Positions 22,821 through 34,887 of a stretch of 64,000 bases of DNA are shown in pieces. The first letter of the stretch is position 1. Every line of letters starts with the position of its first letter. Below the pieces are notes generated by a model, which saw nothing but the letters and a program-made list of their open reading frames with translations, searched no databases and was not told the DNA's origin. Source of the DNA: Aegilops tauschii subsp. strangulata (Eukaryota > Streptophyta > Magnoliopsida > Poales > Poaceae); NCBI RefSeq assembly GCF_002575655.3, contig NC_053040.3, forward strand, positions 149,917,148 through 149,981,147, given 5' to 3'. The position numbers and the translations under genes were made by a program.

Positions 22821-23539
22821 CTACTTATTGTTGCGACGACGCTTGCCATTGCTCTGCTTCTGCCTGGATCCCTGGACGTTTTGGGGAAGGAGGCACTTCC
22901 TCATGTCAATGATCCGCCTGTACATGTCGTAGCTCGTGTACGCCTCCTTGGCCGCGTACACGACGTGAGCTTTGTCGAGTTTCTCCATCCAGGCCGAGTG
23001 CGAGGCACGCTTGTCCTTGTTGCATGAATCCTTCATGTCTCTATAGTAGGGGTCGATGATGGCCTCGGCGAGGTGAACTAGTGAGTCCTTCTCATGCTCC
23101 TTGCTGCCCCAGATCTTGTATTGGCCCTGGATGTCAACAAGATTCTGGCAGGCGATGCCCGAATTCTCGAGCGCCTTTACATCGTTGGAGATGTCCACCA
23201 TAGCGAACATGTAGTGGGGCCTGTTGACAAACCTGCAAAACGCTCGGAAGGCCTTGTGGTCAGGCAGTAGTGGTAGACAAGGACGTGGTGGCGCACGCAC
23301 ATCTGGGCGACGGCGACCTTGGGACGAGACCAGGCACGAGCACGGGTGTAATCGAGGTCGAACCCGACCACCTTGTACTTCTCCTCGGCAAGCAATAGCT
23401 CCATGATGTGGATGGAGTGCTCCACCCAGACCGGGTCGTTGGTGTACACCACCGAGAGGTCCATGAACCTTCTGTGGGTGTCCACCACGGCACGCATGGT
23501 GAACTGTTGCTCATCGTCGGCAGCCGCTCGGAGCGCCAT
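22821..23539 (-). pseudogene. 3'-5' exonuclease domain protein (DEDD type), frameshifted
   Basis: Resembles plant WRN-like 3'-5' exonucleases of the DnaQ/RNase D fold, which degrade nucleic acid from the 3' end. Start is ATG at 23539 (MALRAAADDEQQFT). The Exo I-like motif is VVGFDLDYT, with Asp where Glu is usual. The Exo II-like motif is VDISNDVKAL. The Exo III-like motif is YAAKEAYTSYDMYRR, with Glu at the usual Asp. A frame change near 23255-23270 separates the halves: VLVYHYC lies in one frame and LPDHKAFRAFCRFV in the other. A basic tail (GKRRRNNK) follows. With altered metal ligands and a frameshift, activity is doubtful. Both sides carry CACTA-like motifs, so it looks like captured cargo. 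Confidence 0.75.
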
Positions 23540-23869
23540 TGGAGCCGCGCGGGATACCCTCTAAGAATTTATCATGGTGGGTGTGCTATTGCAATGGTGG
23601 GGCGCGATCAAAAGGTTGAAGAGACACAAGTGTTAAATGGCCGCTGTAATAAATGGGGGCCGGCCGGCCTGTAATCGTCACATCTTGTCACATCGTTCAT
23701 AGCGGAGGATTCCAGTGCATGCTTGACAACACCGCACCGCACGCGTGGGCTCGAAGAGGTGCCAAATGTATCATCGGTGAGCCTGTTCCCGCGCTACTGT
23801 GCTGTTTACCGTGCAAGCTTCCCGCCCGGCTAGTTTGGCCACGCGTCGACTAGAAGAGGGACAATTCGT

Positions 23870-24085
23870 GGGCGTTTATTGGCAAAAAGCTTTGTAAAAA
23901 CGAAGTGTGTGGAACGACTTCGGTCATAACTTTACCCGTGGGTGATGAGGTCAAAGTTACATAGAAGGGTGATGATGGACACTCGGGTGCGATAATTAAT
24001 TCTGCACTCTATAGTGCACACGGTGGAAGAAACCAACTGTGTGCAATAATGTCGAAGATCACAGTCAAGTTAGCTATACATATCG
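23870..24085. repeat. Internal block of CACTA-like motifs
   Basis: GAAGTGTGTGGAACGACTTC, CACACGGTGGAAG...CTGTGTGCAATAATG and ATCGTGTGCTGTGATATCG recall the motif at 17950-18320 and 53510-53900. The block separates the exonuclease module from the F-box module. Confidence 0.45.
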
Positions 24086-24385
24086 TGTGCTGTGATATCG
24101 ACAAGGTAAACAGATTAGAGAATGGTTAATAAAATCTAAAACCATTTCATATTAAGGTCAAAATAGTGCTAGAAATTTACGAGTCTCATACGATGCCATT
24201 TCAACGATTGTACCACAAAAGCTCAAAATATTACAAGGTTCAAATTCCGGAGTTATATGGCTCAAACTCAAAGATTACAAGGTTCCAACTGATATTAGAA
24301 ATGAAATTCAGCTCATCAGCTGCAAACGCTCGCACTGATCCGTTGAACATGGATATCAGAGAGGTTCAAACTAATATCACCGCTT

Positions 24386-27280
24386 CTAAGTCTGGTTTCG
24401 AAACCTCACAATTTTTGCAAAGGGGCCAGCCACTGAGAAGTCATGTATGGGGCTGACACGATGACTTCCGATTACTCTGTCATCTGAAGTTCCAAAATGA
24501 AATTCAGCATTTTTGGAGCCTACTCCATTCTACCACAGGCGCTGGCGCTGATCAACAAACCATTCATTTTTGCGAAATAAATGTAGGGCAAACCTCATTT
24601 CCTTCAGCACCCTTGCTCTAAGAACAAAGAACCTGGCGAATATAATCTCCGGTAAGGTCCCTTGGTAGGAGTTCAAAGTAATTTCTGAGATATGCAGATC
24701 TAGGCATTCAACGTGATTGTTATATTATATCACATTATCCACCACTGGGCCTAATCTTATCTGCAAAAGAAGAAAACATGTTAGTGCCTACATGCAGTTT
24801 TGAACATTACTACGGGTCTATTTGGTTTGCAGGATTTGTAAAATGCACTAACATGCCATCTTTGATCTGACATGATTAACATGGGCATTTGGTTACATTC
24901 TAGAAAAATGTAGCCTTCTTCACAAGAGGTTGGAGTGGATGAAAAGTTCCCTAATAAAACTAGTATATATGAATCCAAAGGAGAAATGCTTATTGACTGT
25001 AAACATATGGGATCAAGCAACCAATATGGGGGGGGGACATGTATGTACTGAAATCCTCCAAAAGAACCTTCAGAAATCATAGTACATTGTCATTGTAAAC
25101 TTGGAAAAAGGTGTCACAAATTGAACTCCCTTATGGTTAACATTTAACAGGAAAGGAACATCACCTCGATATATAGCTTCTCCAGGCACGAAAAGCATCT
25201 CAGGAAACTGACAACTTGCTCCAGGTTGGGGCCGAGATTCTAGTGCCAAGACCTTCACCGTGCGCAGTTTTGGGGTCAAGCTTGTCGGAATCATTTTCTT
25301 AATGACAGACGAACAAACATCTTCAAAATTAGAAATAATGTTAATTTGTAGAAGGAGAGGTAGAAGGCGGCTGTTGTACCTGAATGGGTGTGGATCCAAT
25401 AACAAGTTCGGAGTATTTGTGAGACGAGTAGCCCACCACTGTCAATTTCGGCGCAGAAATGACATTGATTCTTGTTGGACCTTCTTGATCAACTACAAGT
25501 AATCTCTCAAGTGCAGGTGTGTCCTTAATGACCATACCGTGGTACACATGTTGTGATGTCTTCCTGCCGCACCAGCAACACACATAAATAGTCTGGAGGT
25601 ACTCGACCCATTGATCCCGTGAAGACGAAGGTACTCGAGTGCAGTACAACCATGGAGTAGGCGCTCCATGTCACCGTTTGAGAGGCAGACGGCGACGATC
25701 TCGAGGTGCTTCAGTCGTGGTAGAATAAGAGCGGGCGCGTCATTAAAGGGAGGGGGGAATGGCAGTTCCTGAACTTGGCGACGCGCAGCGTGGGCACGAG
25801 GCGGAGTGCGGATGTTGGCAGCGACCGCATATGCCCATCATCAAAATTGAGCTCCTCGAGCTGATCTAGGGTGGGGGATCGGAACGAGTCGTCATGCTTG
25901 GCTCGGTCCTTGCCGTTGGAACGGAACTTTCCCATTTTAAGGCCTTTGGTTGGGCCAAGGTGACTGTCGAGGATCTTGGAGAACGCATCCAAGCTTTTGC
26001 GATAGCCATGGCAGAGCTCATGGGTGTCGATGAGGTTGAGAGGGCTGGAGTTCCAGAGGGGGCGCCACCGTCGGGAAAGGACGGTTGTCCGCGCCCCATA
26101 TTTGATTGGGAGGAGGGAGATGATGACTGTCAACATATCACCGGGGAGGCTGCTGATGAAGTCTAGGCCTGCTGGAGTCGCTTGTGGTTCTAGCTCGCCC
26201 CGTCTCCGCTTGTTGGCAGCCCCGTTCTCCACCTCCGGAATCTCCTTGTCAGCGGCGCTTTCTGATAGAAATGGGAGTACAGGGAATATTTAGTTAAAAC
26301 AGGGCAATAGAAAAGTGTATTGGTAACTAGAAGTTATTAGGTAGGAATATAGTAAGAAAAGGGAATAACAATTGGTTGCTTAAATACTACACAATTCATT
26401 TGACATTGCTTGGTAAGTCAACATGCAGATAGTTGAAAAGAAAACTTACTTCAAACAAAGTCTGGACGGATTATTTTGTCAGGGAAGTTAGCATATATTT
26501 CATGACCAGGCCCTTTTATGTGCAGTGCAATTTTAGTGCCAGCTTTCAGTACATAAAACTTAGAAATTTCTTTCCAAAAGCCAGTGCCAAAATAGGAGTC
26601 ACCACGTTCATCAAGTCTTATAGTAGCAAGGATTGTAACTCCATGGTTTGTGTGCAGTATGACATCCGTGCAGCCTTGATCTATGTAAGGGAAAAATTGT
26701 GCACTACATAATCTGTTGCATAGCAAGGGATGTGCTGCAGAAAATGGTAGGAATGTTAAAGAAAATATGGTAGCATGCAAATATGGGCCCAAATTGAAAG
26801 AACTGTACAACAGTTGAAATCAAAGGACAAAAATCTATAATTAAACAGATAGGGTAAACATGATGCCATGGAAATATGAGAGTAATCGAAAGAACAATAC
26901 ATCATTAATTTGCCTAATATAGAAACAAGAGGGGGAAAATCCCCTTTGACGTATATGGTGCATATGGCACCTTTTATCCAAATGTAGCAATATTTAGAAT
27001 ATGTTCAAGAAAGTAGGCCATGCCAACCGATTTAAGGTGAGATTGAACATACCGCGCGCATCCTCAAGTTATCTGGTACGGTGAGATGAAATCTTTGGTG
27101 GAGGTCGCAAAGTCCTGAAGTGTCGGCGCACTGTACATTGTATGAATGAAAGAAAACCCTCAAATCAGCTCGAATAAAAGTGAATTCACGGCGATTTCCG
27201 CTGGGTGATTAAAGGAGGGAGATGAACTGGGATAAGAGATGAGATAATATGTCATTAAATTAGTTACCTTGTCGTCCATG
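24386..27280 (-). pseudogene. Chimeric B3-like / F-box / FBD gene, decayed
   Basis: Proposed exons: ATG exon ending at the GTAACT donor near 27267; a short exon near 27055-27150 (FHLTVPDNLRMRA); 26450-26734; 25380-26261; 25165-25320; 24386-24760. Exon 26450-26734 is B3-like (FWKEISKFYVLKAGTKIALH). Its GTAAGT donor and the CAG acceptor at 26262 join in matching phase to the F-box exon (ISSLPGDMLTVIISLLPI, VLSRRWRPLW). Later exons give leucine-rich strands and an FBD domain (ECLDLHISEITLNSYQGTLP). F-box proteins recruit substrates to SCF ubiquitin ligases. There are frame changes near 25750, 25605 and 25220 and in-frame stops, including TGA before the B3/F-box junction. It is flanked by CACTA-like motifs. 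Confidence 0.65.
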
Positions 27281-27639
27281 AGAAAGAACCCTCAGTACGG
27301 CAGATTCCCCAACCAAGCGGAGCTGGGTCGACCGCGAGCAGCGTCGAGAAAGTCGATGGCGATAGGCGGCGGCAAGCGGAAGTGGCAAAATGCGGTGGGC
27401 TTTGCCGGTAGCCTGGCGGCGGTGGCAGGCGTCGAGCTAAGTGTTTACCGCCGCGATAGGCGGTGCCATGGCATAGACGCGGAGGAGCTTGTGCAGGTGT
27501 GAATGGGGACCATACCGGAGGGGCTGGCGGGCAGGGTGAGGGTTTTTGTGATGTGGGGATGGTGAGGGTTTTCTTTTTTCTTTTCTGAATTGGGTGCTGA
27601 GGGTTTTCTGTCCCACAAAGAATTTTGGGGGTGACGGTT

Positions 27640-27730
27640 TGCTAGAGCGAACCGTGTGTGATTGACGCAACAGGCAAAATGAAAGTCATTGCACACGGTT
27701 CCAATTTTGGGAACCGTGTGTGATTGACAT
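27640..27730. repeat. CACTA-like motif block
   Basis: GCGAACCGTGTGTGATTGACGCAACAG and GCACACGGTTCC...GGAACCGTGTGTGATTGACA match the style of 53510-53570 (TGACGCAACAGACACGGTTC). The block separates the F-box gene from the zf-XS gene. CTACCTCCGTCC at 27731 may be an eroded Stowaway end. Confidence 0.5.
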
Positions 27731-27917
27731 ACTACCTCCGTCCTGGTTTATTGGCCCCCCTTTGTATTTATTACCAAATTTTGACCAAATATTTAACATA
27801 CTCAGACATAGATAATAAGCGTACACGTACATAAGCATAGTTCAACCATAAGTATATAGTTCAACCGTCATTAAGCATACTCAAGCGTACATAGTTCGAT
27901 CCATCACACATCTCATC

Positions 27918-28912
27918 TCACGTGTCGGCACGATCCTGAAGCTTCTCCAGGTAGTCGGCGTACGCGCCGTGCGCCACCCTGCGAGAATACTTTTGCTTGA
28001 AGGAGCCAATGGCCCGTCCTCTTGCATGCGCCAGAACACTTAGATACGCGTCATGAAGCTTCTGGTTGCAAAACGGGCATCGATAGCCGCCGTTCCAGGT
28101 CCTAATACGCCTGTTATGCATTCCCGCATGAAGCTCCCTCAGGATTTGCCTCTTGTACCTCCTCTGGCCATCTTCATCCTCGCTGTCCACATTGTCAGAC
28201 AACACCTATACAAATAGTAAAACAAATTTGGCATCAAATCAATGATTACATGCCGTGAAGTAGGATTAGGAATTTATGGCTATTTATTTATACATATCCA
28301 GAGATTATGGTTGATTTTTAAGCACAGTCGTCTATGTACAGAACAATCTTGAAGAAAATAATGGCACAAACATATGTAGGTCTTTCAAAATCAATTGTCA
28401 AGTCCTGGCTAGGAATTATTAGCACGAACACTAACCCTAATCGGATTACTAGCAGAAACCATTTGCACAGATGAAACAACTAATCACTTATCACTTGTAC
28501 CATTCAAACAATCAATACACGACACGGATCTAACGAAACTTACTCAGCTTTCATGGATTGGGAGAACATAACCATAGGATTTCTATTCGAAAAAGGGGGA
28601 GGCAGGAGTAACCAGAGAAACCCTATGATCTATTTGACACATAAATTGGTATAGATGACTAACCAGCTGTCGGTCGTCGTCAGAGTCGTCGCCGGAGTGG
28701 TCGTCGGAGTCGTCGCCAGGGTCGTCACCAGAGTCGGTGTGGAACTCCGCCTCCGGCTGTGGAAGCTCGACGCCGTCGACGACGTCAGGGTGCAGCGATA
28801 ACTCGCCGGCGGTGACGGCAACCTTTGTCTCCATCTCCACGCCGTGCTCCAGTGCTTTAGCAGCCTCGACGTCGCCACTCCCTCCGATGGGGCGCTTCAG
28901 CGGCATCCTCAT
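27918..28912 (-). CDS. Two-exon gene with zf-XS-like zinc finger
   Basis: Exon 1 is 28664-28912 (MRMPLKRPIGGSG...), exon 2 is 27918-28205, for a predicted 178 residues. The intron 28206-28663 has a GT donor and a TATAG acceptor and joins in phase 0. Exon 1 is acidic with repeated aspartates (SGDDPGDDSDDHSGDD). Exon 2 contains YRCPFCNQKLHDAYL...LAHA, the C-x2-C...H pattern of zf-XS fingers found in SGS3/FDM-type RNA-silencing proteins. The XS domain that normally follows is missing, so this is an N-terminal fragment or a small derivative. I chose the start at 28912 because a pyrimidine-rich leader with a possible TATTAAT lies upstream; the frame is open further. No internal stop was seen. It lies between CACTA-like motifs and a tandem array. 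Confidence 0.65.
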
Positions 28913-29954
28913 ACACTGACAGCTTTGAGGACTGAGAGTGGCGTCGAGGATGCTAGCGGAGAGAGAGGATTGTGTGTGTGTGTGGCGATGATGGGGTGTG
29001 CGGCCGCTCGGGCGCACCATTAATATGGAGTAGTGAGAGTTGTGGAAGAGAGGCGGGCGGCGGTCAAACCAATGGCTCGCCTCCCGGTGAGCCTGCGCAC
29101 CGGACTGCTGGCATGCCTACCAAAGTTTCACACAACTACTCGCATGCCTCCCGATGACACTATGCAGCGAGCACGCCTCCGTCAATTCAAACACCTGCAC
29201 GCGCGCCTCCCCATCTTCCTGCGCGGCGGACTGCTCGCATGTGTCCCGTCAACTCACGCCTGCTAGCACGGCACACGGGTCGCTCGGCGGCACTTATATT
29301 GTTTTTCTATTTGGATGATTAATGCCGCCGCTTTATTGCTTATCCGAAGCATGTCACGTATCCATTGTTGGTCTAACGCTCATGGTTCGAATAAATAATC
29401 CGTTTGGGATATTGGTTCCCAATTATTAATAATCTCCCGTTTGTAATTAGATAAAGATTATATCAAAACTGGTCTCAAATTTGACAAAAAAAGTACAATG
29501 CTACTTTGTATTGGTGTCCATATGACAACACGATAAGTTTCATGAACTTCAAATAAGTTTTGGATGTACTAGAATTTAAAAATCAGGATTCTCAATGGTT
29601 GAAATTTGTTGCACGGGGAGTAAACATGCACCTATTGAGACACATGTGTTTTTGCAATCCATTTAGGTACACTGTCACATGTGCATGTAGCTCAAATTTA
29701 TTTTTTGCACATTATACCCGTAGAAAATCAATCAATTAATGTACTAAAACGTCTTAATGATCTCGGTGATTTTTTTGAAATTAAAACGTCCCTCCTTTGG
29801 TAACATATGTTCACCGCGGGATAATTAATTTAACATGCATCGTAGTTGCGGTGGATTCGCGGTGTGTGTGTGGGTGGGTGCGTCTGGGGGTGGTGGGTGG
29901 CTTGTAGTACACTACGAGTTGTGAGCCACCGTGTGGGTTGGCCGTTTTGTTAGG
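28913..29954. other. Upstream region of zf-XS-like gene; no other gene seen
   Basis: 28955-29030 holds a CT-rich leader and a short TG repeat. 29070-29260 has a diverged direct repeat (CGCCTCCC...CTGCGC...GGACTGCT). 29300-29850 is AT-rich without coding signal or recognisable TE ends. 29855-29920 is GT-rich. Confidence 0.4.
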
Positions 29955-30770
29955 CAGGCCGGTGCCACATCAGAGTCATGAAATCGTTATTTAAAACATT
30001 ACACAACCCTTTCATACATACATGTTTTGGCCACATGCATTCGATGGTTGTCCTACACGACACTCGATACTCACGTGTGACACTTTCTGTGGGCCTGCGA
30101 GGTCGTCGTCCATCACTTTGACGAACAACCGACAGTGAGGTTAATTTGACCAGCAAGGTAGAAACTTTTTTGTTTGTGTTATGGTGGTATATAGTACGCC
30201 TCAAAGAGGTGGGAGGGGACTAGCATATATACTATACATATGCGTCCGTGAACAAGTACACCTCACTCAGTGTCGGGACTTTTTGGTTTCCGAGGCATGT
30301 GCCACATCAAAATTGTGAAATTGGCTATTCAAACATCACACAACACCTTTTTGGGCCACATGCATGCACACGGTGGTTATCCTAGCTAGGACACTCACGT
30401 GTGACGCTTCCATCTGTGGGCCCATGAGGCCATCGTCGATGCATGCATGCATCACTTTGACCTACATCGGGAGAGGTTAATTAATTTCACCATCGATGAG
30501 GATTGTTTTGGGTTGTACATATATTACGGCAGGAGCATATAGTATCCGGTGAAGAGGGGGGAAGGGGACCATCATATGTAGTACGCTTCATGAACCTCGC
30601 TCTGTGTGGGTGCACGATTTACGGTTTTTGGGGCACGTGGCACATCAAAGTTGTGCATTTTGGGTATTCAATATATATATGTTTGGCCCACATGCAAATC
30701 GGTCGTGGTTGTCCTCTCGCACCCACTTAAGCGGTTATCAGCGATATCGATGCTTTCCATCTGTGGGCCC
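29955..30770 (+). repeat. ~340-bp tandem repeat array, left part
   Basis: Units start near GGTGCCACATCA (29961, 30298, 30638) and share CACATGCATxC, CACTCACGTGTGACxCTTCC, TGTGGGCC, ATCACTTTGACC and GAGGTTAATTTxACC. The third unit is interrupted at 30770 by Gypsy element C and continues at 51663. Non-coding. Confidence 0.8.
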
Positions 30771-31243
30771 TGAGGGACTCCTGGATAAGGGGGTCCTCGG
30801 GCGTCCGGGCTATGTGACATGGGCCGGACTGATGGGCCGTGAAGATACAAGATAGAAGGTTTTCCCCCGTGTCCGGATGGGACTCTTCGTTGCGTGGACA
30901 GCAAGCTTGGCAGCCAGACGTGTAGTTTCCTTTCTCTGTAAACCGACTCTGTACAACCCTAGCCCCCTCCGGTGTCTATATAAATTAGAGGGTTTAGTCC
31001 GTAGTGGCAATCACAAATCATACAGGCTAGACATCTAGGGTTTAGCCATCACGATCTCGAGGAAGATCAACTCTTGTAACCCCTATACCCATCAAAGTCA
31101 ATCAAGCAGGAAGTAGGGTATTACCTCCATTAAGAGGGCCCGAACCTGGGTAAACATCGTGTCCCCCGTCCCCTATTACCTTTGATCCTCAGACGCACAG
31201 TTCGGGACCCCCTACCTGAGATCAGCCGGTTTTGACACCGACA
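30771..31243 (+). repeat. 5' LTR of element C
   Basis: TGAGGGACTCC...CACCGACA, with TATATAAA at 30977-30984. A primer-binding site, TTGGTGCTTTCATTGAGAG, follows at 31244-31262. Gag starts with ATG at 31291 and is broken at 31307 by element B. Confidence 0.93.
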
Positions 31244-31307
31244 TTGGTGCTTTCATTGAGAGTTCCTTTGTGTCGTCAATAGAAGGATCGATGGCTCGCC
31301 TTGTCAT

Positions 31308-31788
31308 TGTCGGTGTCAAAACCGGCGGATCTCTGGTAGGGGGTCCTGAACTGTGCGTCTAAGGTTGATGGTAACAAGAGACAGGGGACACGATGTTTAC
31401 CCAGGTTCGGGCCCTCTCTATGGAGGTAATACCCTACTTCCTGCTTGATTGATCTTGATGAATATGAGTATTACAAGAGTTGATCTACCACGAGATCGTA
31501 ATGGCTAAACCCTAGAAGTCTCGCCTATATGACTATGGTAATGAATATCTCTCCTTTCCGGACTAAGTCCTCCGGTTTATATAGACAACGGGGAGATCTA
31601 GGGTTACACAAGGTCGGTTGCGGAGAAAGGAATCTACATATCCGGTCGCCAAGCTTGCCTTCCACGCCAAGGAGAGTCCTATCCGGACACGGGTGCAGTC
31701 TTCGGTCTTCGTATCTTCACGGCCCATCAGTCCGGCCCATGGCTAACAGGCCGAACGCCCGAGGACCCCTTAGTCCAGGACTCCCTCA
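31308..31788 (-). repeat. 3' LTR of element B
   Basis: On the plus strand it reads TGTCGGTGTCAAAACC...GGACTCCCTCA. A TATA box (TTTATATA on plus) is at 31576-31583. It is followed at 31789 by GTAGCCCCCGAA, the reverse of the polypurine tract. Confidence 0.93.
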
Positions 31789-32020
31789 GTAGCCCCCGAA
31801 CCAGGCTTCAATGACGAGGTGTTCGGCGCGCAGATTGTCTTCGGCATTGCAAGGCGGGTTCCCCCTCCGACGGCTTCCAAGTAATGTGTTCGGCTTTTAA
31901 TCCAATGCCACACCCTTCGGCTTCTGTGCTTCTATGTCTTCAACTGCCACATGTTGGGCGAATGCGGATGGTCAGTGTCTTTTTTGCAAATAACACCCTA
32001 GCCATGCAAGAAAGAGCGTC

Positions 32021-32028
32021 TATTTAAA
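32021..32028 (+). promoter_or_regulatory. TATA-like box for antisense gene of element B
   Basis: CTATTTAAAGAG lies about 80 bp before the ATG at 32103. The same sequence (CTATTTAAGG, minus strand) lies about 75 bp before the corresponding start in element C. Confidence 0.55.
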
Positions 32029-32102
32029 GAGATTGGATCTCAGATCCATTCGGCACCACGTGGAAAAAATCCTCAGAGACTGCCAGGAGAGACCACTCCA
32101 AC

Positions 32103-34887
32103 ATGGCTAACATTCCCAGCTCCTCTTCCCATTCCAACCTAGAGAGAGGTGAGTGGGAGAGGTGCTCTGTATCCCACAGCCAATTGGAGAAGCTGCAAAT
32201 GCAGGGATTTCTCCCTCGTGCAGATCTAGTCCCTGTTCGAGCAGGATTGGCCTCCTTCAACGGCAAAACCCAGGCGGAGGATTCCCCAATCCGTCTGCGG
32301 GAGAATGAGTGTGCTTCGTCCCCTATTTGCTGAGGGGCGTGGGATTTCCCATTCACCCATTCCTTCGAGGGCTTCTGGAGTATTATGGCCTCCAGCTGCA
32401 CAACTTTACCCCGGCCTCCATTCTGCACATCGCGGGTTATGTTGCTTTATGAGAACTATTTCTGGGTATTGAGGCCCATTTTGCACTGTGGAGAAAGTTG
32501 TTCTGCCTTGTCCCGCGCAACCACGAAGGATCAATATTTGAAGTGGGGGTGCCGAAATATGGCGCATTGCCGAGACTGGATACATATCCGGCATGCCGAA
32601 GAAGGCGTCTGAAGAGTGGACCTCTGAGTGGTTTTATATTGATGATGTCGTACTTCTAGATCCGGTCCGGAGAGGCCTCCCCGAGTTTGCGAGTGTTCCT
32701 CTGAAGAAGCGCCATAGCTGGCGCCCCGGGAGTCCCGAGGAGGAAGATAGTGCGGAAGTTCGCCAACTCCAGAGCAAGATCAGGACGCTTGCCCAGTCCG
32801 GGTATACAATAGTCTAAGTGATGGTGACCTCCATAGTACGGGGAGTTCAGCCACTCCAATACAGAGGTCTCCCCATGTGGAATTACAATGGGGAAGATGA
32901 CACCTCCCGCTGTGGCAGGAAAGGTCCGGATACCCCTGCCGCCCTAGCCAAAATATTGGCCGAACTGTTCAAGGGTGAGGAAGAGGAGTTCCTGCGCATC
33001 ACGCACAGAGAAGGATATTCCATGTGGAATCCTCCTAGCTGGGTGAGCCCCAAACCTTTTTGCTCCACTCATTCCCCTCCCTGAGCTTTATTAACCCATC
33101 TATTTATAACAGCACTGGCGAAAGACTTCCGAGGGGCTCTACAGCCCCGCCCCGCAGCCAGAGGGCCACAATCGGGACCTTGACCCTGGATTCGAAGAGG
33201 ATCCAGATATATTTGTGGTGCTGGAGAATGGCGTGTTTTACCAGGCGAGTTATGACGGCACCAAAGTGGCCATCATCGCCGATTACCCTGGTCTTCTCCC
33301 TGCTTCACACGTAAGTAGTCAGGAGACATCTTCCCCGAAAGGATTCTTCCGTTCTGCCTCACCCACCGCACTGCCTCGTGCTTCGAAGGGGAGGCGTTCG
33401 ACATACCATGCTACTCTAGGGGCAACTCCGAAGAGAGCTGATCCCGCAAGCCTTCGAAGAGGAAGACAGGCGAAGACACGGTCGGGCCCTCGTCAAAGAG
33501 GTATGGGTTTGCAAATATGTGTTTTAATAGTCGCATCCAACTGTGACTTTCATGTTCATTCCGTATCAGGAAAAGAGTCCGCCGGACTGTGTCCGGGGGT
33601 CTGGGCAGTAATACTCCCAGCAACCAGGATCCAGCCCCAGCCGAGGGGACGGGGGTCGATATGGGGGTGACGCCGGACTGTCTTTCGGCCGAGGGCTCGG
33701 AAAATATGTCTGTCACCAACTCGGAAGTGGAGAGCGCCATGAATCATCGGTGCTTGAGGGCCATTTTACGAGACCCCCGCTGTTCGAAAGAGGCGTTTGA
33801 TGCCTTCAGCTCGGCTGACGCATATATCCGAGTTGCTCGAGATGGGCTTGGCAAAGCCACAAAGCAGCATTTGACGGATGTGCAGGTAAGGTTTATTTTG
33901 TCCGAAAAGGATAAGCACATGCTAGTAGCCCCCGGGACTGAAACAAGTTGGCACAAGTGATTTAAGGATCGATGTATAACCAGGTTCTGACGGAGAGGAA
34001 CAACCTGCTAGCTCAAGAGTTGGAGCAGTGTCGGGCACAGCTGAATGCTTCTACCGCCGAACTGAAAGAGTCCAAGATGGCATCTTCTGGTAAGGTTCCC
34101 CTCCATCGAGGAATAACAATTATACAGTAGCTGTGCTAATACTATTGCTTATCTCATAGTAGGACCATCAGGTGAACTGGAAGAGAAGTTGAAAACCGCT
34201 CAAGCGGGAGAGAAAGAGGCAAAAAGACTACACGCCGCAGGCGAATGGGTGTTGACCCGAGTCAGGCAGGAGAAAAACAAACTCCAAGATTCAAATACCA
34301 AACTGGGCGAAGAACTGAAAGATGTGCGAGCCCAGCTAGCCGACGCTGTGAAGGAGAACAAAAAGCTGCGAGGCGGCATATTCAGTACGTGGCCGGATTT
34401 ACCTTATAACAGTTTGGGGGTAAAAGTAGCTGATATAGCTATGATTGCAGGTATGTTGACGGGCCACCCCGAAGAGGAGGTGTCCGGATCATCAAGTGAT
34501 CTCCTGCAAGGGCTGTCGCAGTTGCACGAGCAAGCTCGGCAGGCAATGCAGAGTGTAGCCAAGGCCTTATGGCCATCCGACTCCCCTCCAAGGAGTATGG
34601 AGAAGCTTGTAGAGCTGTTCAAGGGAGTGCGGCGGCGTATCCGACTATGGAAGATATCGGCTTGTCGAGAGGGTGCGCGAGAAGCCTGGGCCATGGTAAA
34701 AACATGATATACCAAGCTGGATCCAAAAAACATGGCCCGGGTCGGACCGCTAGGGTCAAATGGGGAAGAAATTCCCGTTAGTTTAGTATATAACCAAGTA
34801 GAAGTAGCCGCCAAGTATTCCCAGCAGGATTGTAAGTTAGATAGCCTGCTGGACGGCATAGAGGAGGAAATTTTTGAGTCCAAGTGA
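32103..34887 (+). pseudogene. Antisense multi-exon gene of element B (gypsy-type transposon domain plus coiled coil)
   Basis: Runs opposite to pol. It starts MANIPSSSSHSNLERG. The N-terminal part (SQLEKLQMQGFLPRADLVP, then GVGFPIHPFLRGLLEYYGLQ in another frame) matches the plant 'putative gypsy type transposon' domain (Pfam Transposase_28, recalled from memory). Middle segments (VQPLQYRGLPMWNYNGEDD) lie in separate exons. Candidate splice sites include GGGTGAGC near 33040, TAACAG near 33111, CAGGTAAGG near 33884 and ACCAG near 33982. The C-terminal half is coiled coil (ELEEKLKTAQAGEKEAKR), followed by a conserved segment, QAMQSVAKALWPSDSPP. Frameshifts and stops in the first exon disrupt it. 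Function unknown. Confidence 0.7.

Noticed and set aside
27731..27800. Stowaway MITE at CTACCTCCGTCC
   Set aside because: Only a weak left end is present and no right end was found.
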